From: a methanotrophic endosymbiont of Bathymodiolus puteoserpentis (Logatchev)
GTDB lineage: Bacteria > Pseudomonadota > Gammaproteobacteria > Methylococcales > Methylomonadaceae
Assembly (NCBI RefSeq): GCF_900128525.1
Contig: NZ_FQTQ01000021.1
Span: 1-46,199 of the forward strand
Length of the DNA stretch: 46,199 nt
Reading direction: 5' to 3'
Shown here: positions 7,197 to 16,014 of the stretch, one piece after another
How the letters are laid out: every line of letters starts with the position of its first letter
Position numbering within the stretch: position 1 is the first letter of the stretch
Notes under the pieces: generated by a model
Databases searched by the model: none
What the model saw: only the letters and a program-made list of their open reading frames with translations
Told to the model about the DNA's origin: nothing
Made by a program: the position numbers and the translations under genes

Positions 7197-9256
7197 TGAG
7201 TGAATTAACAGTAAGTAAAAAAGCAGTGCAAGAAGATTTAGATACTTTATTAAATCGTCACTTTAAAGGGCGTGTGGTGAGAAAGGATCTGACCAAGCAG
7301 CTTAAAGAAGGGGTGAATGTTCCTGTTTATGTGCTGGAATATTTATTGGGGATGTACTGCGCTTCTGATGATGCTGAAGTGGTGGCTGAAGGCTTAGAGA
7401 ATGTTAAAAAAATATTGGCCGAAAACTATGTGCGCCCTGATGAGGCGGAAAAAGTAAAATCACTGATCCGTGAGCATGGCAGCTATAAAGTGATAGATAA
7501 AGTCAGTGTGAAGCTCAACCAAAATAAAGATATTTATGAGGCGAGTCTTTCTAATTTAGGTCTTAAAGATGCTTTTGTACCAGTGGGAATCGTTAAGGAA
7601 AATGAAAAGCTATTTATGGGTGGCATTTGGTGCATTATCACCGTGCAGTATTTTTTTGAAGAAGGACAGAAAGCCTCGCCCTTTTCTATTGTGACGCTAA
7701 AGCCGATCCAGATGCCCAATATGGATATGGAGGAGCTATTTACTGCAAGAGCACAATTTACTAGCACTGAATGGGGCGATGTGTTGTTACGCTCAATTGG
7801 TATGGAGCCTGTTAATTTAGAGGAGCGCGCTAAATTACATTTACTTGCCCGTATGATCCCCTTTGTAGAAAATAATTATAATGTTTGTGAATTAGGGCCG
7901 CGAGGGACGGGGAAGAGTCATGTCTATAAAGAATGTTCACCCAATAGCTTATTAGTCTCTGGCGGGCAAACGACGGTGGCGAACCTGTTTTATAACATGG
8001 CGAGTCGCAGAGTGGGTTTAGTCGGACTATGGGATGTCGTTGCGTTTGATGAAGTGGCGGGGATTAACTTTCATGATAACGATGGCATTCAAATCATGAA
8101 AGATTATATGGCATCGGGTTCCTTTTCCAGAGGACGTGATTCCATTGAAGCCAGTGCTTCGATGGTCTTTATCGGTAATATCAATCAAAGCGTGGAAACT
8201 TTAGTGAAAACCAGCCATCTATTAGCGCCGTTTCCACAACAGATGATTGATACCGCTTTCTTTGATCGTTTTCATGCGTATATTCCAGGATGGGAAATCC
8301 CTAAAATGCGTCCTGAATTTTTCACTAATAATTTTGGTCTTATTACCGATTACATGGCCGAATATATGCGTGAAATGCGTAAGCGTAATTTTGCCAATGC
8401 GATTGATCAGTATTTTAAATTAGGCAATAACCTAAATCAGCGTGATGTGATTGCTGTTCGGCGTACCGTATCGGGATTACTTAAGCTCTTACACCCAAAT
8501 AATCAATTTGATAAAGAGGATGTGCGTTATTGTTTGGTGTACGCTTTAGAAGTTCGTCGGCGCATTAAAGAACAACTCAAAAAGCTCGGAGGGATGGAAT
8601 TCTTTGATGTCCATTTCAGCTATCTTGATAATGAATCCTTAGAAGAATTTTTCGTTAATGTACCGGAGCAGGGCGGTAGTAAGCTAATTCCAGAAGGCAT
8701 GTCACATCCGGGGGTCGTGCATTTGGTTACTAAGGGGGATTCGACAGGCCAATTAGGGCTGTATCGCTTTGAAACGCAAATGATGGCAGGGCATGGAAAA
8801 CATACGGTTTCAGGTTTCGGTTCTCATGTCGCGGCTAAAGAAGCGATACGGGTCGGTTTTGATTATTTTAAAGGTAATCTGAGTCGTATCAGCCAGATCG
8901 CTAAATTTTCTGAATACGAGTTCCATTTACATATCGTCGAACTTTATAACTCCGGTGCCAGTACGCAAACCAGCCTTGCTGCCTTTATTGCTTTCTGTTC
9001 CATATTAATGAAAAAGCCGGTACAAGAGCAGATGGTGGTATTAGGCAATATGACGCTAGGTGGGGTAGTGAACCCAGTAGAAGATCTTGCCGATACTCTG
9101 CAAATGGCCATGGATAGTGGCGGCACTAAAGTTTTACTACCGATGGCTTCCGCTTCCGATATACCGACTGTTCCAGCGGAGCTGTTCTCCAAATTCCAGA
9201 TAAGCTTTTACTCCGATCCTGTGGATGCGGTATATAAAGCATTAGGGGTTCAGTAG
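7196..9256 (+). CDS. brxL: BREX system Lon-like AAA+ protein BrxL
   Basis: The 686-aa product has an N-terminal DNA-binding-like region, an AAA+ core with Walker A GPRGTGKSH (about 235-243) and Walker B-like VVAFDEVAG (about 280-288), and a C-terminal Lon-protease-like domain from about residue 510. The segments GASTQTSLAAFIAF and VVLGNMTLGGVVNPVEDL correspond to the Lon serine region and the GEV-PIGG-like strand. BrxL is the terminal gene of type 1 BREX; known homologues form ring assemblies that bind DNA. It overlaps pglZ by one base and closes the operon. Length and motifs look intact. Confidence 0.95.
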   Translation: MSELTVSKKAVQEDLDTLLNRHFKGRVVRKDLTKQLKEGVNVPVYVLEYLLGMYCASDDAEVVAEGLENVKKILAENYVRPDEAEKVKSLIREHGSYKVIDKVSVKLNQNKDIYEASLSNLGLKDAFVPVGIVKENEKLFMGGIWCIITVQYFFEEGQKASPFSIVTLKPIQMPNMDMEELFTARAQFTSTEWGDVLLRSIGMEPVNLEERAKLHLLARMIPFVENNYNVCELGPRGTGKSHVYKECSPNSLLVSGGQTTVANLFYNMASRRVGLVGLWDVVAFDEVAGINFHDNDGIQIMKDYMASGSFSRGRDSIEASASMVFIGNINQSVETLVKTSHLLAPFPQQMIDTAFFDRFHAYIPGWEIPKMRPEFFTNNFGLITDYMAEYMREMRKRNFANAIDQYFKLGNNLNQRDVIAVRRTVSGLLKLLHPNNQFDKEDVRYCLVYALEVRRRIKEQLKKLGGMEFFDVHFSYLDNESLEEFFVNVPEQGGSKLIPEGMSHPGVVHLVTKGDSTGQLGLYRFETQMMAGHGKHTVSGFGSHVAAKEAIRVGFDYFKGNLSRISQIAKFSEYEFHLHIVELYNSGASTQTSLAAFIAFCSILMKKPVQEQMVVLGNMTLGGVVNPVEDLADTLQMAMDSGGTKVLLPMASASDIPTVPAELFSKFQISFYSDPVDAVYKALGVQ

Positions 9257-9370
9257 AGTAATATAGAATTAGCTGTAACTAGCTATTGATGCGAGCTAGA
9301 GTAGAATAGAGCGTGCATTGTATAAAAAAATAAAACAAACGGGGAAATCCTTTAACAAGGGACGTTAGCA

Positions 9371-10519
9371 ATGAAATTTATCCATACTTCAGATTGGCAT
9401 ATAGGCCGTTTATTCCAAAACATATCGTTACTGGAAGACCAGTTACATGTGCTACAGCAATTAAAAGCTTATGCTAGTGAATATAATGTTGATGCATTAA
9501 TTATTTCAGGTGACGTATTTGATCGTTCTGTACCACCTGCTGAAGCAGTCGATGCATTAGATCAGTTTTTAGATGAAATTATTGGTGAACTTGAAATTCC
9601 TGTGATTATGATTTCTGGGAATCATGATTCAGCCAAGCGCTTACGCTTTGGTGCAAAGCATATGCAGCAATCGGGTCTGCATATTTTAAGCCAGCTTTCT
9701 GATGTAACTGTCCCCGTTATTATTGAAACTGCAACAGGCCCTGTGCATTTTTATGGACTTCCTTATCATGACCCGGTTGAAGTACGGGAAGCTTTTGCTT
9801 GTGAAGTAAAAACCTATGATGAGGCGCATACTTATTTAGTTGATTTGGTTAAAGACGCACGTATTGCAAATACTCCAGCCGTGTTATTAAGTCATTGCTT
9901 TATTGATGGTGCTGAGGAATCAGATTCTGAACGACCTTTATCGATTGGTGGTGCTGATCGAGTGTCTTATCAAGCTTTAGAAGATTTTGATTATGTGGCT
10001 TTAGGGCATTTGCATGGCCCACAATACAAAGGTAAAGAGCATATCCGTTATTCTGGTTCTTTATTAAAATATTCTTTTTCTGAGTATAAACAAAACAAAG
10101 GCATTACTTTAGTTGAATTGAATGAGCAAGGTTTGGTATCAACAGAACATCTCCAATTAACACCAGAAAAGGATTTAAGGGTGATTGAAGGCTTATTAGA
10201 CGAGTTAATCGAACAGGGTAAAAAAGATCCACGTAACTATGATTATATATTGGCTAAATTAACGGATAAACAAGATATTCTTGATCCGATGGGGCAGTTA
10301 AGAAAGGTGTATCCAAATGTATTGCAATTAGAACGTACACAATTTTCTTTATCTAAAGGCAGCCGGTTGGTTGCAGATGTAAGCCTAAAAAGGACTGAAC
10401 AACAGGTGTTTAAAGATTTTTTCGAGCAAGTTATTGGCAATGCTTTAACTGAAGAGCAAAATACTTTATTACGGGACATTATTGCTGAAGCGAAAGATGT
10501 TATCGAGGCAGCGGAATGA
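9371..10519 (+). CDS. sbcD: Exonuclease SbcD, Mre11-like subunit of SbcCD
   Basis: The 382-aa calcineurin-like phosphoesterase has the metal-binding motifs in order: DWHIGR (8-13), ISGDVFDR (about 45-52), SGNHDSAKR (about 77-85), LSHCF, and ALGHLHGPQ. SbcD supplies the nuclease of the SbcCD complex, which cuts hairpins, cruciforms and protein-blocked DNA ends. An AAGGGA stretch lies about 10 nt before the ATG. The gene begins 114 nt after brxL on the same strand and overlaps sbcC by ATGA. Whether it is transcribed with BREX or from its own promoter in the gap is not clear. Confidence 0.95.
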   Translation: MKFIHTSDWHIGRLFQNISLLEDQLHVLQQLKAYASEYNVDALIISGDVFDRSVPPAEAVDALDQFLDEIIGELEIPVIMISGNHDSAKRLRFGAKHMQQSGLHILSQLSDVTVPVIIETATGPVHFYGLPYHDPVEVREAFACEVKTYDEAHTYLVDLVKDARIANTPAVLLSHCFIDGAEESDSERPLSIGGADRVSYQALEDFDYVALGHLHGPQYKGKEHIRYSGSLLKYSFSEYKQNKGITLVELNEQGLVSTEHLQLTPEKDLRVIEGLLDELIEQGKKDPRNYDYILAKLTDKQDILDPMGQLRKVYPNVLQLERTQFSLSKGSRLVADVSLKRTEQQVFKDFFEQVIGNALTEEQNTLLRDIIAEAKDVIEAAE

Positions 10520-13500
10520 AATTACAGTCTTTAGAAATTCAAGCTTTTGGTCCCTTTGCTAAAAAAGAAGTGATTAACTTTTCAGCCTTAGGTGAAAACC
10601 CTTTGTTTTTAATTGATGGGCCTACGGGAGCAGGGAAGTCATCAATTCTTCATGCCATTTGTTATGCGCTTTATGGTGAAACCACTGATTCAGACCGCAA
10701 AGAGCTGGGTCTCAGGTGTGATCATGCCGAAGCGGATTTACTGACTGAATTATCCTTAGCGTTTAGTATTAGAGGCGATCATTATCGTATTACACGTGTG
10801 CCAACACAAATGCGACCCTCTAAACGAGGTGGGGGAGAAACTGAACAAAAATCTACAGCACATTTAAGACGTATGCTTGAAAGTGGCAAAGAAGAAACCT
10901 TAGTAGCCAAAAAAACCACAGAAGCAAAAGCTAAGATTGAAGAAATTATTGGCTTAAGCTCAGAGCAGTTTTTGCAAGTGATGGTATTGCCACAGGGTAA
11001 ATTTCGCGCATTATTGCTGGCCAAATCAGATGACCGACAGGCTATCTTATCGACCTTATTTCAAACTGAAATATATAAGCGAATTGAGCAACTGCTTAAA
11101 GATAAAGCAGGGGCGATAGAAAAACAAAATCAGGCATTTGAAGATAGAAAGGCTGAGGCGCTTTCTGATGTGCATGTTGTGGATAGTGAAGCATTAGAAA
11201 TGGCTATTGGAGAAGTCGTTGGATTGCTAGAGGCTAAGCAAAAAGAAAAAGACTTGGCTGCTGAAAAAAAACAACAAGCCGCAACAGCAATTGAAACCGC
11301 TGTTGCTTTAGGTAAAACGTTTGATAGCCGAGATACTAAACAAAAGGAACTGCAAAGCTTTAAATTAAAGGAGGATGAAATAAGCGCTGACAAAAGCCGT
11401 ATTACACGGGCAGCAAAAGCAGCGTCTATAGCGCCGAAATGGTTGGCTTTGCAAGGTCTTCTACAGGACATTAAGGCAAAGAAAGCCGAGATTGTGACTG
11501 CAAACCAAGCTAAAGAAAAGGCTGATTTACGTGTAAAGACTGCCAAGGAGGGTGTGAATCAAGCAACCGAGAATTACCAGCAGCGAGACTCTCTTAAAGC
11601 AAAAGAGGGGATATTTAAAGGGTACCAGGAACAACTGACGAGTTATAAAGAATTAAACAATGCTTTATTAGCTGCTATTGCAAATCATAAATCTGCATTA
11701 GATCAAAAGTCTGAATTAGAAGAACAAGACAAAACGATTGGACAAGCCTTAATAACATTAGTTGCTGAGATTGAATCTTTAGAACAGGCGAGCGCTAATA
11801 AATCCGTTATTGTTGAGCAAAAGCTGTGGGCAAAAGGGGTTTTTGATAAACGTAAAGAGCTAGATGTTGCGCGTGTTGATTTACTTTCACTTAATCAAGT
11901 TTATCAAAAACAAAAAGATAAATTTGAGGCAGCTGAAAAAGTGTATAAAAAAATTGCAGAGGACGCTAATCGAACTGAAATGCGCTGGTTTTCTAATCAA
12001 GCCGCTGTGTTAGCTGAAAAGTTAGAACAAGATATGCCCTGTGCTGTGTGTGGCAGTCTTAAACACCCTAATCCCGCGGTATTCTCAGAGAATGAATTAG
12101 TCATTAATCAAGCTGTGGTTGATCAAGCGAGAGCATCGCAAGCAAAACAATTTAAGGTAATGAATGCTATTAAAGAAGCGATGCAAGCTTGTTTGCATTC
12201 GGTGACAGGTAAAGAACAGGATGTTAAGCAATTAGAATTAGAGTTAGCCGATCATGCGACTAAGTCTTTGTTAGAAGTAGAGCAGGTTTATAGAAGTTTG
12301 GAATCGGATTTAAAGCTAATAGAAAGCAACGAAAAGAAATTACTTAGAGCTAAGAAACAAAAATCTGATAAAGAACAAGAACGGGAACCTATTGCGAGTG
12401 ATATTAAAGCCATTGACGATAATATCCCCGAATTAACGGCGCTTAAAGCAACGGCTAAAAGTGAGCTGGACGCTGCAAATAAATCACTGCCCGAAGCCTA
12501 TAGGAACACTGTGGCAATTGAATCGGTATTGACCCAGGTACGTCAGGAAATTAAAAGCTTAGAAACTAGGTATGAAGTCGCCAATCAAGAACTGACTGAT
12601 TCCTCAAACAATCAATCTTCACTCGTATCTACCTTGATAGCACTTAATAAAAGTCTGGATGATTTACAAGTCCGTAATAAAGAGCAATCTCACCTATGGC
12701 AACAAGCCTTGGCAGACAGTGAATTTGCCACTCAAGAGGCGTTTGCTAGTGCGCAAATGAAAAAAGGGGCGCTTAATGTTCTGGTTGAGCATGTAAGAGC
12801 GCATGATGACGCAGTCAAAACATTGCAGGCAGAATTAGGGTTACTAGAACGGCAGTTAAAAGACAAGCAACCGCCAGATTTAGAAAAACTACAACAGAAC
12901 AGTAATAAATTAAATGATGAGTTTACCTTAGCAGAAAGTATATGGGCAACAGCCAACCAGAAACATAAAGAGTTGATTAATACACGAGGCAAAATCCAAA
13001 AAATTGAAAAGCAACAAGTGGATATTAAAAAACAGTATGAGGTGGTTGGTACTTTATCAAAAGCAGCATCAGGTCGAGGTAATGTGAGAGTTACTTTGGA
13101 ACGTTTTGTTTTAGGCAATATATTAGATTCTGTTTTGAGTATTGCTAGCCAGCGGTTACATTTGATGAGTAAAGGCCAGTATCGATTAATCCGTCAAAAT
13201 GAAGAAGAGCAGCTGAAAAATACGACCGCTGGATTAGATTTAGCTATTGATGATGCCTATACGGGAAAAACTAGACCTGTAGCGACTTTATCGGGTGGCG
13301 AATCCTTTATGGCATCACTTGCATTAGCGTTGGGGCTATCAGATGTAGTACAAGAACGTTCAGGTGGAATACAGCTTGATACTTTATTTATTGATGAGGG
13401 ATTTGGAAGTTTAGATCAAGATTCATTGCAACTGGCGATTAATACTTTAATTGATCTGCAATCGGCAGGCCGTGCTATAGGGATTATTTCTCATGTTTCA

Positions 13501-13578
13501 GAGCTAAAAGAACAAATGGCCCAACGGATTGAAGTGACAGGATCGAGAAGTGGTAGCACAATTAAAATGCTTGCTTAG
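10516..13578 (+). CDS. sbcC: Exonuclease SbcC, Rad50-like ATPase of SbcCD
   Basis: The 1,020-aa SMC-family protein has Walker A GPTGAGKSS at 35-43, two long charged coiled-coil arms, a zinc hook CAVCGS (C509 and C512) between them, the ABC signature LSGGESF at about 925, and Walker B TLFIDEGFGSLD at about 955-966. The final IEVTGSRSGSTIKML is a normal SbcC ending, so the gene is complete. It forms the ATP-driven clamp that presents DNA to SbcD. The 4-nt overlap with sbcD shows translational coupling. Its stop lies 4 nt before a motif that recurs beside the broken fliJ. Confidence 0.95.
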   Translation: MKLQSLEIQAFGPFAKKEVINFSALGENPLFLIDGPTGAGKSSILHAICYALYGETTDSDRKELGLRCDHAEADLLTELSLAFSIRGDHYRITRVPTQMRPSKRGGGETEQKSTAHLRRMLESGKEETLVAKKTTEAKAKIEEIIGLSSEQFLQVMVLPQGKFRALLLAKSDDRQAILSTLFQTEIYKRIEQLLKDKAGAIEKQNQAFEDRKAEALSDVHVVDSEALEMAIGEVVGLLEAKQKEKDLAAEKKQQAATAIETAVALGKTFDSRDTKQKELQSFKLKEDEISADKSRITRAAKAASIAPKWLALQGLLQDIKAKKAEIVTANQAKEKADLRVKTAKEGVNQATENYQQRDSLKAKEGIFKGYQEQLTSYKELNNALLAAIANHKSALDQKSELEEQDKTIGQALITLVAEIESLEQASANKSVIVEQKLWAKGVFDKRKELDVARVDLLSLNQVYQKQKDKFEAAEKVYKKIAEDANRTEMRWFSNQAAVLAEKLEQDMPCAVCGSLKHPNPAVFSENELVINQAVVDQARASQAKQFKVMNAIKEAMQACLHSVTGKEQDVKQLELELADHATKSLLEVEQVYRSLESDLKLIESNEKKLLRAKKQKSDKEQEREPIASDIKAIDDNIPELTALKATAKSELDAANKSLPEAYRNTVAIESVLTQVRQEIKSLETRYEVANQELTDSSNNQSSLVSTLIALNKSLDDLQVRNKEQSHLWQQALADSEFATQEAFASAQMKKGALNVLVEHVRAHDDAVKTLQAELGLLERQLKDKQPPDLEKLQQNSNKLNDEFTLAESIWATANQKHKELINTRGKIQKIEKQQVDIKKQYEVVGTLSKAASGRGNVRVTLERFVLGNILDSVLSIASQRLHLMSKGQYRLIRQNEEEQLKNTTAGLDLAIDDAYTGKTRPVATLSGGESFMASLALALGLSDVVQERSGGIQLDTLFIDEGFGSLDQDSLQLAINTLIDLQSAGRAIGIISHVSELKEQMAQRIEVTGSRSGSTIKMLA

Positions 13579-13582
13579 AAAC

Positions 13583-13596
13583 GTGCATGAAATAAC
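13583..13596. repeat. GTGCATGAAATAAC motif, possible IS terminus
   Basis: The same 14 bases occur at 46133-46146 in the same orientation, where they interrupt fliJ. Here they start 5 nt after the sbcC stop. The following 13597-13762 spacer has no ORF and shares only scattered similarity with the sequence after the second copy. It may be the end of a decayed insertion sequence. Confidence 0.4.
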
Positions 13597-13762
13597 ATCC
13601 TAAAATGATAGAGCAGGATTTTGCTTCAGATGGAATGATCTCATGAGGGCACACGCAAGTTCGACCTAAAAGCCGTCCGCTGAAATAAAATCAAGTTGCT
13701 CTCAATGTTTCAGTGATTATTTATTACCCTGGAACTTGACATACTTTCAGAGTAAACAAGAA

Positions 13763-14875
13763 TTAATACATTCTGCGTCGAAATAACCAACCTGCCATGC
13801 CTAAGTTAAGTATACCGATTAATAACATCGGCCAGTATTGGTCAAGTAATTGACTGACACTTAACCCTTCCAGAAAGACACCGCGTAAAATAATCAAAAA
13901 ATAACGCAAAGGATTAATCAAGGTTAAATCCTGCACCAAAGGCGGCATATTCGCTATTGGCGTTGCATAACCTGACAGTATTACGGCAGGCACAATAAAT
14001 AGGAAAGCCCCTAAAAGCCCTTGTTGTTGAGTTACTGCTAATGATGAAATCATCAGGCCAATGCCAATAACGGCAAAGACAAATAATATAATGCCGATAT
14101 ATAAAGGCACAAGACTACCGACTAAGGGCACTTTAAACCAGAGAACAGCCATTAAAATAATAAACGAGGATTCAATAACACCAATCACTAAGCCTGGAAT
14201 CGCTTTACCAATCAATATTTCTAATGGGCTTAAAGGCGTGACTAATAGCTGATCAAAAGTTCCTTGCTCACGCTCTCTGGCCACAGAAAGCGCAGTGACG
14301 ATCACGGTAACGACCAGCGTTAACAAGCCAACAATACCAGGGACAATAAACCAGCGGCTTTCTAAATTTGGATTAAACCAAGCCCGCACTTCCAGTTTTG
14401 CAGGCGGTAAAGATAGCTTATGTTGTTTTGCCCACTGTATATTAAAGTCGCTTAATACTGTCTGAGCATAGCCTAAGGCAATCTGGGCAGTATTAGAGTT
14501 GCGTCCATCCAGAAGAATTTGCACTTTAGCAGGATGCTGAGCTAATAATAAATCACGGCTAAAATGTTGCCCAATATGTACAACCATTAAGACATCTTTA
14601 TTATCCAGTGCGGGTGCAATCTGCTCATGATAGCTAATACGTAAGACTTCTTTAAAGGTAGGCGTACCATTAAATTTAGCAATCAGGTCACGTGAGGCAA
14701 TACTGGTGTCTTCATTATAAATAGCGATAGGCACTTGATTTAGATCATAGGTTGCTGCATAGCCAAATACAAATAACTGAAATATAGGGGGGCCAATCAG
14801 TACAAAACGACTTTTTTTATCTTTGAGTAGATTTAAAAATTCTTTAATCAGCAATGCATAAATACGGCTCCACAT
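13763..14875 (-). CDS. ABC-2 type transporter permease (YbhR-like)
   Basis: The 370-aa inner-membrane protein has one N-terminal membrane helix (about 21-40), a large periplasmic domain with FNPNLESRWFIVPGIVG, then a cluster of five hydrophobic helices from about residue 175 to the end. The cytoplasmic REREQGTFDQLLVTPLSP segment between helices is the ABC-2 coupling loop. This is the YhhJ/YbhR layout. It is the last gene of the operon, 5 nt after the other permease, and the two probably form the heteromeric channel driven by the double ATPase. In relatives the substrates are drugs, dyes or cations; the substrate here cannot be read from sequence. Confidence 0.88.
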   Translation of the reverse strand: MWSRIYALLIKEFLNLLKDKKSRFVLIGPPIFQLFVFGYAATYDLNQVPIAIYNEDTSIASRDLIAKFNGTPTFKEVLRISYHEQIAPALDNKDVLMVVHIGQHFSRDLLLAQHPAKVQILLDGRNSNTAQIALGYAQTVLSDFNIQWAKQHKLSLPPAKLEVRAWFNPNLESRWFIVPGIVGLLTLVVTVIVTALSVAREREQGTFDQLLVTPLSPLEILIGKAIPGLVIGVIESSFIILMAVLWFKVPLVGSLVPLYIGIILFVFAVIGIGLMISSLAVTQQQGLLGAFLFIVPAVILSGYATPIANMPPLVQDLTLINPLRYFLIILRGVFLEGLSVSQLLDQYWPMLLIGILNLGMAGWLFRRRMY

Positions 14876-14880
14876 AATAG

Positions 14881-16014
14881 TTACTCCAACCGTCTCGGCA
14901 TGCGACGCAAAGCTAAGGCAAAAAAGAATAGTGCCATGAAGAGTAGGGCTAGTGCATTAGGAATAATAATCCCCCAGACATTGCCTGCCAAAAACACAGT
15001 TTGCAGAATTGCAACAAAATAACGTGCGGCAATTAAATAGGTAATACTTTGTATGGCGGGTGGCATACTGTCGATATCAAAAATAAATCCTGACATAATA
15101 AAGGCGGGAAGAAAGGTGATGATAATGGCGATTTGCCCTGCGACAAACTGATTTTTTGCGGCAATTGAAATAACTAGCCCCATACCTAAAGCAACTAACA
15201 TAAAGAGCGTTCCCGTTATCAGTAAAACCCATAATGACCCGAGTAAAGGCACTTGAAATAAAAAAACCGCCATTGCAATAGAGAGCAGCATCCCTCCCAT
15301 GCCCAACAAATAATAAGGAATCAACTTACCGAGCAAAATCTCGGTGACACTGACGGGTGTTGCAATTAAGGCTTCTAGAGTTCCGCGTTCCCACTCTCTA
15401 GCCATCACTAAAGCGGTTAATAAGGCACCAATTAAAGTCATAATGACCGCAATTAAACCGGGTACTAGAAAATTTCGACTACGCACGGCGCTGTTATACC
15501 AGATGCGTTGTTCTAGCATAATCGGTTGCGTTAGGCTTATTCCGCGTTGTGCGGCAAACTGAATTAACCACTGATTCCATGTGCCTTGAATATAACCAGA
15601 AATTAAACGGGCAGTATTTGCATCTACGCCATCAACGATTACCTGAATGGGGGCAGATTCATGGCTGTATAATTGCCGATTAAAATTGCTACGTAGGCGG
15701 ATAATGGCACTAATTTTTCGTGCTTCTAGTGCTTGTTGTGCCAATTTCATATTGGCAAAATGAATACTAACAAAATATTCTGAATGCTCAAAGGCAGCAC
15801 TGAAACTACGGGCCTCTGGAGATATTTTTTCTAGCACGATGCCGACGGGAACATGTTTGGCATCGAGAGATACGCCATAGCCGAACAATAATAATAAAAA
15901 GACGGGCATGGCAAAAGCAATACCTAAACTACTAGGGTCGCGCCGTATTTGTAGAAATTCTTTAATAATTAGCCCTTGCAGGCGCATGTATTTTTCTTTG
16001 TTTGGGTGATTCAT
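14881..16014 (-). CDS. ABC-2 type transporter permease (YbhS-like)
   Basis: The 377-aa protein has the same plan as its neighbour: an N-terminal helix after LIIKEFLQIRRDP, a periplasmic domain ending in IWYNSAVRSRNFLVPG, and a C-terminal bundle of five helices. Its coupling loop reads AREWERGTLEALIATPVS. Its ATG overlaps the ATPase stop by 4 nt (16011-16014). An internal start at MRLQGLIIKEF (10 codons in) is also possible and would remove the polar MNHPNKEKY leader. With the YbhR-like permease it would make the transmembrane half of the exporter. Confidence 0.88.
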   Translation of the reverse strand: MNHPNKEKYMRLQGLIIKEFLQIRRDPSSLGIAFAMPVFLLLLFGYGVSLDAKHVPVGIVLEKISPEARSFSAAFEHSEYFVSIHFANMKLAQQALEARKISAIIRLRSNFNRQLYSHESAPIQVIVDGVDANTARLISGYIQGTWNQWLIQFAAQRGISLTQPIMLEQRIWYNSAVRSRNFLVPGLIAVIMTLIGALLTALVMAREWERGTLEALIATPVSVTEILLGKLIPYYLLGMGGMLLSIAMAVFLFQVPLLGSLWVLLITGTLFMLVALGMGLVISIAAKNQFVAGQIAIIITFLPAFIMSGFIFDIDSMPPAIQSITYLIAARYFVAILQTVFLAGNVWGIIIPNALALLFMALFFFALALRRMPRRLE

